A stretch of 64,000 bases of DNA from Choristoneura fumiferana (taxonomy: Eukaryota; Arthropoda; Insecta; Lepidoptera; Tortricidae), in contig NC_133498.1 in NCBI RefSeq assembly GCF_025370935.1, positions 2,208,224 to 2,272,223 on the forward strand, read 5' to 3'. Made by a program: the position numbers and the translations under genes. The notes beneath the pieces are model-generated. The model worked only from the letters and a program-made list of their open reading frames with translations. It was not told the origin of the DNA and did no database searches. Every line of letters begins with the position of its first letter. The stretch's first letter is position 1. Below are positions 22,501 through 29,160 of the stretch, in pieces.

Positions 22501-25500
22501 GGAAATGAGCGAGCACCCATGAGGCTGACATCATCACCTGGAGTGTTCAAAGCCTCAACAAAAACAGGAAAAAAAAATTATATTTGACATTGAAAATACA
22601 ATTCGCATTCTGTTCTGTGCCACGTGCTATACCGCTACACCATCACTGGACAGTGGTACAGACACGAATTTCTCCTATGCACCACATATCTCAGCTTGTT
22701 TGTTTCCTATTTAGTCACTTAAGCAGCGACACTAGCGACATCTATGCTGTAGCCCTCATCGAGAAACTTTCAGCACCCCATCGGAACTAACCACTCACCC
22801 GGACAAGAGATGTTGCTACTAAGCAATATTATATAGGTATATTATATTTGACAATCACTTGAGCATGATTTACCTCAAACGGCTCGCATCTAAGTGGATT
22901 GATAAGAATTAGACAATCTTAAAACAAAATTCAATCAGGGACACAGTATTTCAAGTCTGTTGGCAACACCAACAATAAATAAGTTGAATTATGTTGAGTA
23001 GATGTATTGCTGTTACGTTTAAATTTTCTGATCTACTTTTGATGCACCACCTGTTGTAAACTAGTCCTTCCTTCTTTCTGTAAAAAAGGTTGCCTGGAAG
23101 AGATCGCTCTTAAGCGATAAGGCCGCCTATTGCCCACCTTGTAATTTTAATAATTTGTTTTCTGTATCGCTTACTATGTCTGGTGTACAATAAAGTCTTT
23201 GTATTGTATTGTATTGTATGTGTGGCAACACTGCGCTTCAGTTGGTTGAACCCTGTGGATACTTCCAACTTTTTGCTAATAAAATTATTTTCATCATAAA
23301 TAAGTACATAATTATGTAGGTATGATAAAACAAAAAGACAGAAACAGTACCTATGGGTTAAATATAATTCTTACCAGGAAAGGAAGCATGGTACAAACAA
23401 GTCCAATCATTGAGCAGGTAATCCTTCATGCCAAAGACGGAGACCTCCCCCTCCACTGTCCCCACCAGCAGCTGCTTGCCCTCGCTGTCCCATTCTAAAG
23501 CCGACACCTGCGGAACCATAGAGATGCATGTCATATTATGCTAGTAAATGCCTCCATATTATACTAATATTATAAATGCGAAAGTGTGTGTGTTTGTGTG
23601 TCTGTACGTTTGTCTATCTTTCACGTTGAAACAGAGCAACGGATCAACATGATTTTTGGCATAGAGATAGTTTATCAGCCAAAGAGTGACATAGGCTACT
23701 TTTTATCCCGGAAAATGCACAGTACCTGAGGGAACAACGCGCAATAACCAAATGCACTGTTCGGTTGGTAAATTAAAGAAAAAGAAAGAAAGATAATACA
23801 TTTGTTCACAACACAAAAGAACAATACTTACTCCTTTTTCCTTTTTTTTTATTGAAAGGGAGGCAACTGAGCAAGCGGGTCATCTTATGCTACACACTCA
23901 CTACAGTTTATCGAAGTGATCTTCGTTTTAATGAGGGCTATCGCGAACGAATTCGCCGCTAGAGGCGCTAGTGTAGCGTGAGGTCTCCGAAATGTCAAAT
24001 CTCATAGTTTTGGGTGAGCTACGCGGGTTTATTTACAATAAGAATTTTTTTGTGAATATTTTGCATAACCTGAAATTAATTATGGCAATTATACATTACG
24101 GGGCAATGAATGTCTGTGTTTTGAGACAGTTTTGTCTTTCGGAAACTTTTGTCCTCCCTTTTTTTCCGAACAAAACGGGACTAAGCAACACTGCGGTTGC
24201 TGGATATTTTTATGGTACGGTTTTAAAGTGTTTTAAATATGATTTTAATCTAAACTTTGTTTTAACGCCCGTAATAACAGGCTCTGAAAGCCACACTTAA
24301 AACCTCACGCAACAGTGCGCCATCTAGTGAGACAAAAAACGATAGCCCTCATTGGGTTTGTATCATTCAAAAAGCAGCTGGTCTAAGTAGTAAGTATACT
24401 AATAATAATAAAGCCTTTTTGTTCCAAACTGGCAGTTTTTTGCACTATTATTGTGTATATTGTTATAAAATGTCTTAGTTTGGTGTGTCTTTTGACAAAG
24501 GCCTCCTCGAAAGTAGCATGGTCCACAGTCGAGCATTATTTTTCAAATATAGGTATAATCATGTTAGATAATTCAAAGGCTATTTGTGTTTTTGTCCTAT
24601 TATCTCAACAGTAGGATGACAGTAGGGCTAATTTTGTTGCACTCACAATAGAACTTAAAACATTGTTTATTCTCCTCTAATTATCATTCTGTGTGATTTT
24701 ATATCCTCTAATAATATAAGACTATAGTTCTAATCAATAACAACATCTTGTGTCTTTGTCGCAGTGACGTTACACCAGAAACAGCGTTCAACCGAAAAGG
24801 ATTTTATTCTCTATTTTCAAAATTATTTTCTTGCTGCTGTCAAACTGTTGGCATTCTGCAGAATCAACCGCAACCCTGTCATCGCAAATGACATTGGCCC
24901 AAGCCTTAAGGCCGCCATTGAGGGATTTTTTTTTTTTTTCCTTCTAATATTTTAACGAGGCTTTAGCACACCAAATGTGACTATGTCAGCCTCATGGGGA
25001 GCCTCAGATATATACACCACACTAAAGACAGATATTACACTCTCCCTTGCACTGAAACCACGTCTCTGGATGCAAAGGCCCGTCCAATGAATCTGTAAAT
25101 TCGCGTCGCTTCTTCTGAAAGCGGTCGACTGAGAATTACATTTACACCTCCATTAAACAAGCCCATACCATCCAAATACCTGACTCTGATCTCCTTATTC
25201 TGATCACATTCCACAAGAAAGTGAATAAGGTCTTCAGTCTTATCACATCCCATACACAAAGGTGATTGCACAACTCTCATCAAATGCAAAAAACAATTAA
25301 GTGGAATGTGACCAGATCGAACACGTAGTGCTGACACAAGAAGGCCCCTGGAAAGGCCGGCACAATCAAACCAGGGAACTTTAAATACCTTATTCTGCAT
25401 GGTACCATACCAAATGCCCTTTGTCAACGATGCTGCACTAAAAGTTCCTGCCATTTGGAAACGCACTCCTCCTTAGCCAGTTGCACTAATTCAGTACCAT

Positions 25501-27307
25501 ATGGCTTAGAAACACGATCAATCCCCCTGTGATAGCCAGGCTAGCCAATCTATCTGCCCGCTCATTACCAGCTACCCCCACATGAGATGGAATCCATTGC
25601 AAAACAATTTGGGTGTGGTTACATTGCAAGAAATATATAAGTTTTATGACATCATAGGCTACCGGCATACCTCGGGAACCCGAGACACACTGAGCCAGGT
25701 GTTGAAGTGCACTTCTCGAATCCGAAAGTATAACTACCTTGCTCTTTTCAATAGTCTGAGCATATAAAAGAGCTTCATATATGGCAATTAGCTCTGCTCT
25801 CATTATACAGATTCTAGAATCCAAATTAAATTGCTTAGAGATGTTCAACTGTGGATCAAAAAATGCAGCCCCAACCCCCATACTCTTGGATCCATCTGTA
25901 AACAATTTATAGAATCCATCATATTCTTGAACCATCATTTGGATGACATTATTCTTAAGGCAATCAATTGGTACACTTCGTTTTGGTTTGCTTACACTAT
26001 CTACAAAACATTTAACACAAGCCTGAATGTCAATATATGATACCCATATACCAATTGTATACATATCCAATATGGGAGCTCTATGCATATCTACCTCTCT
26101 AAAAAAAATTGTTCACCGCGACAAGCATTGGCTTTGCTTTGTTGGTCCAATAACTAAGTTCGCACTGCCCAGACAACTGCTGCAGGAGTTCAATAGTTTC
26201 ATCGCTCGATACAGAACCAACTCTGAGCCAGTAACGTGATGCCAAAAACTGTCTGCGTACTGAAAGAGGTGGCAAACAGAGTTCGTTCTGCATCACATGA
26301 ATTGGAGTGCTCCGAATAAATCCTCCACATATACGCAAAGCACGATTCTGCACAATGTCCAACTTATTCAAGTGCGAGTTTGCACATGATCCATACAAGA
26401 AACTGCCATAATCTAATCTACTTCTAATCAATGATATGTAAAGACATCTTAGGTGTGTTGGGTGAACACCCCAAGAAGTACCAGCTAGAATTTTTAATAT
26501 ATTAATGTATTTATATACTTTTGAACAAATTTCTTTGATGTGCAAACCCCAACGAGAGAAGAATCGAACCAAAGTCCAAGATATTTGATTTTTTTAACTA
26601 TGTTCACCAAGTTGTTATTTATTTTTATTTCTATATTATCATATTGTCTTCTGGCTCTGCTGAGATTGAGGGAATAATAATAATAATACCAAAATGTCTA
26701 AGTGACATTACTTTCATTCAAAACCTTTTGTACCAGATCTTGCGAATCGATCTGTACATCATTTCAATTAATTTTTCTAAACAAATATAAGGAAAACTGG
26801 TTGAAATGTAAGCCTTCAAAGAATAATTACTTCTAAAATATTTTCTGCTTTTGGTAACCCAAAATAATGGAATTGCCCAATACTTACAGGATGAGTGGTG
26901 CTTGTAACTTTATGACTGTCCCAAGGGGTGTCCAAGTCGCAGACATACACGTGCCCACCCCAGGTGGCTCCGTCAGAGTCTGAAAGCTCCGTGGGTGACG
27001 AAAAAGCTATGATATTACAGGCTGATATGGTGCAAATAGGTCGAACAACTTCGGGATCTGATGACCTGAAACGACATATTTTGTTAATTTATAGATATGT
27101 TAATTTATAGATATGTTTTGTCTTTTCAAACATTGAAAACGTGATAAAGATACTTTCAAAACATTTTTTAATATTAAATAAATATTGTTTTCGGTATAAA
27201 ATAGTGGTATATCGCATCGCAAAATAGAGGATGAGATTTACGTACGTTTCGAAATGTGGCGGCTCGCATTTCATAGGCTTTCGGCGCATGGAGTAAATTA
27301 ATTCCAT
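7003..27307 (-). CDS. MED16: Mediator complex subunit 16, complete 20-exon gene
   Basis: Encodes a tail-module subunit of the nuclear Mediator complex, which links transcription activators to RNA polymerase II. Twenty coding exons join in consistent phase with GT/AG borders to give 794 residues; human MED16 is 877. Residues 1 to about 450 are the WD40-type beta-propeller, for example LEWDSEGKQLLVGTVEGEV in exon 3. Residues 450-735 are the helical tail domain, with LLEYSMVSGIDCRDII in exon 12 and LRKLMVVVRA in exon 16. Residues 736-794 hold CGRCG (C752, C755) and CRCGG (C782, C784), matching the CTRCG and CLCGG of the human C-terminus. The start lies in a CAAAATGG context. Exons are GC3-rich while introns are AT-rich and full of transposons. 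AATAAA sites on the minus strand at 6933-6928 and 6916-6911 could end the mRNA. Family identity is from memory of the human protein; the exon chain is read directly. Confidence 0.96.
7562..7583. repeat. AT microsatellite
   Basis: About ten TA units in MED16 intron 19. Confidence 0.9.
7600..7830 (-). repeat. Dispersed repeat, same family as 43672
   Basis: In MED16 intron 19. GTAGAATTCGTTTATCGCCA, CTGTATATCGAATTTCATTA and TTACAAACTTTCGAATTTAT, reversed relative to 43672-43880. Confidence 0.72.
7841..7981 (-). CDS. MED16: MED16 exon 19, first half of the cysteine knuckle
   Basis: Residues 737-782, acceptor GTACAG, donor GTAACC. It contains YMYLGGGRRAAKWRQCGRCG and ends FLAAC. The CxxC pair is C752/C755, as in human ACTRCG. 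It is strongly GC-rich compared with its surroundings. Confidence 0.95.
8056..8169. mobile_element. Small foldback MITE in MED16 intron 18
   Basis: CCACTACTTGCCTCTGCCAC and CTCGCGCGTGAATATTTG pair with CAAATATTTACGCGCGAG and CAGAGACACATAGTGG. It lies 75 bp upstream of exon 19. Confidence 0.7.
8592..8692 (-). CDS. MED16: MED16 exon 18
   Basis: Residues 703-735, acceptor TTTCAG, donor GTATGA. It contains FEYGVEPEALRYAPEPPNYG and ends GMDSI, continuing as human IDHLRRLHLG does into the C-terminal knuckle. Confidence 0.94.
9058..9175. mobile_element. Palindromic MITE, CGAAGTTCGTGTCG family
   Basis: In MED16 intron 17. GCTACTACAAAACTCGAAGT pairs with ACTTCGAGTTTCGTAGTAGC around CCCTCTGACACATACTA. 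Other copies at 14307, 36648, 36940 and 42914. Confidence 0.85.
9405..9640 (+). mobile_element. 3' fragment of the same Jockey-like LINE family
   Basis: In MED16 intron 17, antisense to the gene. MGLFNGGVNVIHSQPLSEEA and FASRDVVSVQGRA nearly duplicate the C-terminal residues encoded near 25070-25180. Similarity ends at the equivalent of the ORF stop. Confidence 0.88.
9766..9869 (-). CDS. MED16: MED16 exon 17
   Basis: Residues 669-702, acceptor TCGCAG, donor GTAACT. It contains ECGALCLQLGSPRVWESLPR, corresponding to human DECCLLPSQLLIPSLDWLPA. The preceding intron is only 157 bp. Confidence 0.92.
9917..9975 (+). mobile_element. SINE head (second family) in MED16 intron 16
   Basis: ACTGGTTAGAGAACCTGGCA and GAAGCTTGAGGTCCCGGG give the tRNA-like head with a decayed B-box. 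It lies between exons 16 and 17, in an intron of only 157 bp. Confidence 0.75.
9994..10016 (+). repeat. Run of 23 G in MED16 intron 16
   Basis: Uninterrupted G on the plus strand (C in the MED16 transcript), starting about ten bases past the exon 16 donor. Exact length may be an assembly estimate. Confidence 0.95.
10027..10169 (-). CDS. MED16: MED16 exon 16
   Basis: Residues 621-667, acceptor CATCAG, donor GTGACC. It contains LTLLRKLMVVVRAAGRGGEP, matching human [20 protein letters not shown]. The donor is ten bases from a run of 23 G (C in the transcript). Confidence 0.95.
10599..10956. mobile_element. hAT-type MITE built of ACTCGG motifs
   Basis: In MED16 intron 15. Ends TAGAGATGGGCCGAGTAC and GTACTCGGCGCATCTCTA are inverted, and GTTCCAAG (10591-10598 and 10957-10964) is an exact 8-bp target duplication. 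ACTCGG/CCGAGT occurs about a dozen times within it. It has no coding capacity. Confidence 0.9.
11348..11484 (-). CDS. MED16: MED16 exon 15
   Basis: Residues 575-619, acceptor GTTCAG, donor GTGAGT. It contains LEAKVELSSEAVALTPLRRV and LQLCVDIAGTYLQH, matching human [20 protein letters not shown] and LLQWVGDFVLYLL. Confidence 0.95.
11680..11812 (+). mobile_element. SINE tail (second family)
   Basis: In MED16 intron 14. TTGGGTCTTGGGTGTTTAAT, TATCCGTTGCTTAG and TTTGGGACTAGGTCAATTGG are the body of the 46608 family; the tRNA head is absent. Confidence 0.82.
11819..12085. repeat. 16-bp minisatellite in MED16 intron 14
   Basis: About 16 units alternating TTGCTTCTTAGACCAC and TTGCTACTTAGACCAG types. 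It ends about 50 bp from exon 14. The same unit occurs in intron 11. Confidence 0.93.
12134..12293 (-). CDS. MED16: MED16 exon 14
   Basis: Residues 522-574, acceptor GCACAG, donor GTACGC. It is alanine-rich and helical: VSSLTMLLAARCAWAACAGA, then RERERDALGARLDGLL. A 16-bp minisatellite starts about 50 bp past the donor. Confidence 0.94.
12375..12558. repeat. Dispersed repeat shared by two MED16 introns, copy 1
   Basis: In intron 13. TTTTTAATACAAGCTCTTCT, GCCATTAACCGTTGAAGAGT and GGACGACACTACCAGATGTC. Copy 2 is at 20468-20625. Confidence 0.75.
13171..13257 (-). CDS. MED16: MED16 exon 13
   Basis: Residues 493-520, acceptor TTCCAG, donor GTAGGC. It contains LTETFQRQPPSFQQYYYHSW and LKLRIALC, following human LHEEYTRQTAALQQVLSTRI and MKASLC. 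Confidence 0.94.
13543..13622. repeat. GT microsatellite
   Basis: About 20 GT units followed by GCGTGCGT-type units, in MED16 intron 12. Confidence 0.95.
13713..13955 (-). mobile_element. LINE reverse-transcriptase C-terminal fragment
   Basis: In MED16 intron 12, 80 codons open. RVLSARLYNKINKVKNIFPL and KALIKWLKTLSYEVVEELL have the tail signature of insect LINE polyproteins, like the 21262-21443 copy. Confidence 0.6.
14045..14135 (-). repeat. Dispersed short repeat next to MED16 exon 12
   Basis: The minus strand reads GCAAACGAGCAAGTGGGTCT and GGTAAGAGATCACCACCGCC. The same family is at 44680-44755 (minus) and 48628-48750 (plus). Its A/T run touches the exon 12 donor. Confidence 0.82.
14143..14263 (-). 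CDS. MED16: MED16 exon 12
   Basis: Residues 453-491, acceptor CTACAG, donor GTGAGC. It contains TALLEYSMVSGIDCRDIIMT, aligning with human [20 protein letters not shown] at the start of the helical domain. A dispersed repeat with an A/T run begins immediately past the donor hexamer. Confidence 0.96.
14307..14418. mobile_element. Palindromic MITE, diverged copy
   Basis: In MED16 intron 11. GGGGCTACTACGAAATTCGG and CACTTAGTAGTATATGG ends with CGTCCCTCTCACTCTAGTAT inside; clearly more decayed than the other copies. Confidence 0.6.
14484..14582. repeat. 16-bp minisatellite, inverted block in MED16 intron 11
   Basis: AGCAAGTGGTTTAAGAAGCA and AACTGGTCCAAG units are the reverse complement of the array at 14752-14921; about six diverged units. 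Confidence 0.85.
14752..14921. repeat. 16-bp minisatellite, forward block in MED16 intron 11
   Basis: About ten units of the TTGCTACTTAGACCAG / TTGCTTCTTAGACCAC type, the same orientation as 11819-12085. Confidence 0.92.
15134..15248 (-). CDS. MED16: MED16 exon 11
   Basis: Residues 414-451, acceptor GTCAG, donor GTGAGT. It contains VELSWLGGVAVAVDTHAQLH, matching human MQLSWTSLALVGIDSHGKLS. This is the last propeller segment. Confidence 0.95.
15531..15629 (-). CDS. MED16: MED16 exon 10, basic KKPK motif
   Basis: Residues 381-413, 33 whole codons, acceptor TTTCAG, donor GTAAGT. The TPPKKPKYGE stretch (KKPK at 404-407) corresponds to human EPAMKRPRTAG. It may be a nuclear-localisation patch. 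Confidence 0.93.
16225..16365 (-). CDS. MED16: MED16 exon 9
   Basis: Residues 334-380, 47 whole codons, acceptor CCGCAG, donor GTCAGT. It contains VWQQVSAAAVEGAVAHCAAR and LHILATSSPNRLLLARETHY. The position matches human ILKWRILSATNDLDRVSA. Confidence 0.92.
16581..16672 (+). repeat. 32-bp tandem repeat, three units
   Basis: Units share GTAGCGAGGGATTCTA and AGAATCCTGAG, with about 32-bp spacing. They lie inside the MITE-like element of MED16 intron 8. Confidence 0.75.
16768..17245 (+). mobile_element. LTR-retrotransposon remnant: LTR plus duplicated primer-binding unit
   Basis: In MED16 intron 8, antisense. The LTR begins TGTAGAACC (16768) and reaches CTACA (17149). Inside are a TATA-like AATAAAAGG and a poly(A) signal GAATAAACTTTC. 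Directly after comes TGGCGCCCAACGT, matching 13 bases of the primer site for tRNA-Lys(CUU). A 48-bp unit holding this site is present twice (17141-17188 and 17189-17236), and a partial third ends CTACA at 17245. ATTC on both sides (16764-16767 and 17246-17249) is a 4-bp target duplication, as in the Ty3/gypsy group. Confidence 0.82.
17678..17745 (-). CDS. MED16: MED16 exon 8
   Basis: Residues 312-333, acceptor GTGCAG, donor GTAAGT. It is a short, poorly conserved linker (GSTTPGGGQKPSSDCF). It is supported mainly by its splice sites and because it keeps the phase between exons 7 and 9. Confidence 0.85.
17931..18135. mobile_element. Foldback MITE copy 1 (GCTGCGTTTCCA ends)
   Basis: In MED16 intron 7. 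GCTGCGTTTCCATCAGAGAT at the left and ATCTCTGGTGGAAACTCAGC at the right pair, with inner arms around AACACATTCCTCGCA. Directly beside the MITE at 18152. Confidence 0.82.
18152..18571. mobile_element. MITE copy 1 (AATGAGGGCTATCG ends)
   Basis: In MED16 intron 7. Ends AATGAGGGCTATCG and CGATAGCCCTCATT are exact inverted repeats. The interior is nearly identical to 23930-24353. Confidence 0.9.
18605..18760 (+). mobile_element. RTE-type LINE 3' end
   Basis: In MED16 intron 7. It encodes a decayed DDLVEVAGSRWKQAA-like end of the RTE polyprotein and is related to 19684-19814 and 40022-40290. Confidence 0.65.
18883..18999 (-). CDS. MED16: MED16 exon 7
   Basis: Residues 273-310, acceptor TTTCAG, donor GTAAGT. 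It contains SLLIAGNTLSVWKLTER, a WD-like strand corresponding to human LLCASSQTSSIVECWSLRKE. Confidence 0.93.
19684..19814 (+). mobile_element. RTE-type LINE 3' end with GAT tail
   Basis: In MED16 intron 6. The end of the polyprotein (RWMQAAAN-like, GEAYVQQWTSL-like) is followed by GAT repeats that run to within about six bases of the exon 6 donor. Confidence 0.75.
19816..19950 (-). CDS. MED16: MED16 exon 6
   Basis: Residues 228-271, acceptor TCGCAG, donor GTGAGT. It begins GNLVVAAGGARCV, like human GNIVVATADGSS. The GAT-repeat tail of an RTE-type LINE begins about six bases past the splice site in the intron. Confidence 0.93.
20134..20351. mobile_element. Foldback MITE copy 2 (GCTGCGTTTCCA ends)
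   Basis: In MED16 intron 5. GCTGCGTTTCCACCAGAGAT and TTGGTGGAAGAGCAGCC ends, with the same body as 17931-18135. Confidence 0.82.
20468..20625. repeat. Dispersed repeat shared by two MED16 introns, copy 2
   Basis: In intron 5. TTTTAATACAAGCTTTTTTT, GCCATTAACCGTTGATGAGT and CAGGATGTCACTACCAGAT. Confidence 0.75.
20662..20813 (-). CDS. MED16: MED16 exon 5
   Basis: Residues 177-226, acceptor AATTTAG, donor GTAAGA. It contains ITATGLIGALTPAPEPGRAL, which follows the human [20 protein letters not shown] pattern, and VPVASVAH, like human VALADIAF. Confidence 0.93.
21262..21443 (+). mobile_element. LINE reverse-transcriptase C-terminal fragment
   Basis: In MED16 intron 4. The frame AIKMFNDLLQDFKGLPTKEF then KRKLSHWLQNGCFYSLNQFL matches the C-terminal tail common to insect non-LTR polyproteins. 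The fragment is 5'-truncated. Confidence 0.65.
21603..21893 (+). mobile_element. tRNA-derived SINE, nearly complete
   Basis: Has A-box TGGCCTAGTGG (21612-21622) and B-box GGTTCAAACC (21656-21665), a tRNA-unrelated body with TTCGTTCTGAGAGGCCTGTG, and a GATGATGATGA tail. It sits in MED16 intron 4, ending 28 bp from the exon 4 donor and antisense to the gene. Confidence 0.88.
21922..22075 (-). CDS. MED16: MED16 exon 4, with Ala-Pro repeat
   Basis: Residues 126-175, acceptor TTTCAG, donor GTGAGA. It contains VFFHNGRRVVVSDKK, followed by five or six Ala-Pro pairs at residues 149-158, encoded by a GCGCCC-type repeat. The human protein has a Ser/Gly-rich loop at this place. A tRNA-derived SINE ends 28 bp past the donor. 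Confidence 0.94.
22200..22578 (+). mobile_element. LINE 3' fragment (zinc-knuckle tail)
   Basis: In MED16 intron 3. PLCEICQKLEDLSHLLLECA is the C-terminal CxxC...HxxxxC knuckle of Jockey-clade reverse transcriptases. It ends with a run of nine A at about 22569-22577. It differs in sequence from the 24926-26664 family. Confidence 0.82.
23070..23219 (+). mobile_element. LINE-type 3' UTR with TATTG tail
   Basis: In MED16 intron 3. GGTTGCCTGGAAGAGATCGC, GCGATAAGGCCGCC, CAATAAAGTC and four TATTG-like units. Same family as 3366-3574. Confidence 0.8.
23375..23507 (-). CDS. MED16: MED16 exon 3
   Basis: Residues 81-124, acceptor CCGCAG, donor GTAAGA. The LEWDSEGKQLLVGTVEGEV stretch is a WD40 blade matching human LEWDQSGSRLLSADADGQI. 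It follows the 3.4-kb intron that holds a LINE insertion. Confidence 0.95.
23560..23755 (+). repeat. Dispersed repeat, ATAAATGCGAAAGTGTGTGT family
   Basis: In MED16 intron 2. TATAAATGCGAAAGTGTGTG, ATTTTTGGCATAGAGATAGT and ATAGGCTACTTTTTATCCCG. Shorter copies at 32697-32860 and 40728-40835. Confidence 0.75.
23930..24353. mobile_element. MITE copy 2 (AATGAGGGCTATCG ends)
   Basis: In MED16 intron 2, same ends and orientation as 18152-18571. It shares CGCCGCTAGAGGCGCTAGTG and GTGCGCCATCTAGTGAGA. The high identity suggests recent spread. Confidence 0.9.
24926..26664 (-). mobile_element. 5'-truncated Jockey-like LINE, degenerate
   Basis: Minus-strand element in MED16 intron 2. At 26572-26099 it encodes the end of a reverse transcriptase (RCLYISLIRSRLDYGSFLYG). 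At 26088-25486 it encodes an RNase H with FTDGSKSMGVGAAF, LSDSRSALQHL and QWIPSHVGVAGNERAD. At 25466-25035 it encodes a zinc-knuckle tail (CMGCDKTEDLIHFLVECD). The three parts lie in three different frames, so the copy is dead. A 14-base A tail (T at 24926-24939) marks the 3' end. The 9-bp ATTGAGGGA on both sides (24917-24925 and 26665-26673) is the target-site duplication. Confidence 0.93.
26888..27065 (-). CDS. MED16: MED16 exon 2
   Basis: Residues 22-80, acceptor TTTCAG, donor GTAAGT. It contains ISACNIIAFSS and YVCDLDTPWDSHKV, which align with human SCRNLIAFTM and ILDTEHPWDLHSI (propeller blade 1). Confidence 0.95.
27246..27307 (-). CDS. MED16: MED16 exon 1
   Basis: Start codon plus residues 1-20; the exon ends in phase 2 at donor GTACGT. 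The peptide begins MELIYSMRRKPMKCEPPHFE. It is short and basic, ahead of the first propeller strand. Confidence 0.9.
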
Positions 27308-27979
27308 TTTGAGGTGTTTGTAGCAGCTTTTCTAGCAGTTACTGAATTAACTCATGGAATTCATTGGAACTTTTGGTGTTATTGCTTGTGCGACTTGTGT
27401 ACTAGACAGACTATAATAATGTCAAGCTGTCAAGTATATATTGTCACGTCAATTGCGTTTAGATTCTTACTTGAAACTCTTGAAACAGTTGACACAAAAA
27501 TTTTCACGTAAGTTTTATGCGAAAATTCCATTGAATTTATTTTTTTCATAAATCATTACATAAAAACTGTTATTATTTCATTTTTCCAAAAAGGCAAATG
27601 TAAAGAAAACACAATCGAAATAAATCAAAACGCAAAACATCACAATCGATTTTCTCGACTTAGCCAAGTGACAGCTTGAGCACATCACTACTCTCGTTGC
27701 TGACTTCGGACCACAGTGGCGCCGAATTGCGGCTATGTTCTGCGCAATGCAAGATGATTGTCCCGGGCAATGCCCTTTCATTATTGAGTTTCTGACTTGT
27801 TTCTGAACGCAGCCAGTCCCCGCCTGCCTGCCGCAGAATCGAACATGGCGGCTGCACCCGAGTCGCCTCGATGTAATGCACTGTGACACTATTACACAAA
27901 TTTAACAAAAACTTTGTATTAAAATGTGATAATCATGAATTAAAACCAGTGGTGTTGTGTTATTTAAGTGTGTTTAATA
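27308..27979. promoter_or_regulatory. Divergent promoter region of MED16 and the facing gene
   Basis: These 672 bp separate the MED16 start codon (minus) from the candidate signal-peptide start (plus). They must hold the MED16 5' UTR and probably both promoters. I see no clear TATA box. A short upstream reading frame on the plus strand (27845-27886) starts in an ATGGCGGC context. Confidence 0.45.
27845..27886 (+). other. Short upstream ORF before the signal-peptide exon
   Basis: ATGGCGGCTGCACCC opens a 13-codon frame (MAAAPESPRCNAL) ending in TGA about 94 bases before the candidate ATG at 27980. If transcribed, it could act as a uORF. Confidence 0.25.
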
Positions 27980-28064
27980 ATGTGCCGGACCGGGATGTGT
28001 CGATTTGGTATCGGGAACTGGATTTTTTTGATCGCTTCGGCACATTTGTTTACATACGTTCAAG
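27980..28064 (+). CDS. Candidate signal-peptide first exon
   Basis: Starts ATGTGCCGG and encodes 28 residues: a basic start (MCRTGMCRF) and a hydrophobic core (WIFLIASAHLFTYV). It ends CAAG before a consensus GTAAGT donor, leaving phase 1. A phase-1 break just after a signal peptide is typical of secreted and single-pass receptor genes. No downstream exon is identifiable within the remaining 36 kb, so the rest of the gene would lie beyond the window after a very long intron. The product is unknown; a non-coding reading is possible. Confidence 0.42.
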
Positions 28065-29160
28065 GTAAGTTACTTTCTGATAAATATTGCCTTTTATATC
28101 GATCGGTGGTTAAACCGATGGTGCATTTAGTTGTGATTATACACGACTTCAATTAGACCTAATAACTGTTGTTAGACGGTGAAATAATGTTTTTAAAATA
28201 AACATTCTCGAGTTAGAATTTACGATTTCACTTTACATTTATTGGACAAGGGCTGCGTTAGTTACGCGTTTGGATGCGTTAGTGGTTTATTTACGTTTCG
28301 GTAATGGTTTATAGGTAGAGTTGATTACCGGGGCGCGTAAATGTCGGGGTGATGTATGGCGGTGTGTATTTATTGATATTAGGGCTCCAGTGACGGCCGG
28401 AATGCCCCCGCCGACCGTAATCACTATTAACATTAATTATTAACTGGTTTAGTTCATCGAAGTCAATCTTGAGAGTGGTTGAGTTTTTAATTTTGCCAGA
28501 GTGTTTACGTGATGTGCTAGATGTCGATAATTTATCGATATCGATATTAATTTATAATCCATCTTCTATCTATCTATCTATTTTCTCTTCTAAATCTAAA
28601 TAAATAAAAAATAATCGTTGAAATGTATGTACACGCATAGCTACCGAACGACGGTATCGAATTGGATAGTTATTTATTTGTTCCGTTCGTTTTTGTTTGT
28701 GTTAAGCAAAATTAAATAAAAAAATAACTGGTACGGGAGCGAAGCCGCGAGCCACATTTACTTTTGAATTATTTTAATCAGTCACTTTATAAAAGTAAAA
28801 TTACTATATAATATGTATTGTTCTGGAATATTTTTCTTGTTGAGAGAGCGTTGTTATATGGACTTTAAAAAGGTGTTTCGTAGTCGCAACAGAATACTAA
28901 CGGTTTTTAAAGGTCCGTAGTCCTACAAGCAACCCGTTTCGCCATGTCCGTCCGTCCGCCCGCGCGGTTTAGCTCAGAGACTGCTAGTGCTAGAAAGCTG
29001 TAATTTTCTACGAGTGTACATATGTTAACCACGCCGACGAAGTGGCAATATTAAATAAAAATGTCGTACCCTACACGTATAGCGAGGGTATTTTTTTTCT
29101 CGTGTCAAAAATGTCAAAATGTGGAGTATTGTTGGATAGGTTTTATAAAGATTTTTGTCA

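Noticed and set aside
23992..24300. 102-codon plus-strand frame
   Set aside because: It lies wholly within the MITE at 23930-24353; the sister copy at 18152 has shifts in the same place.
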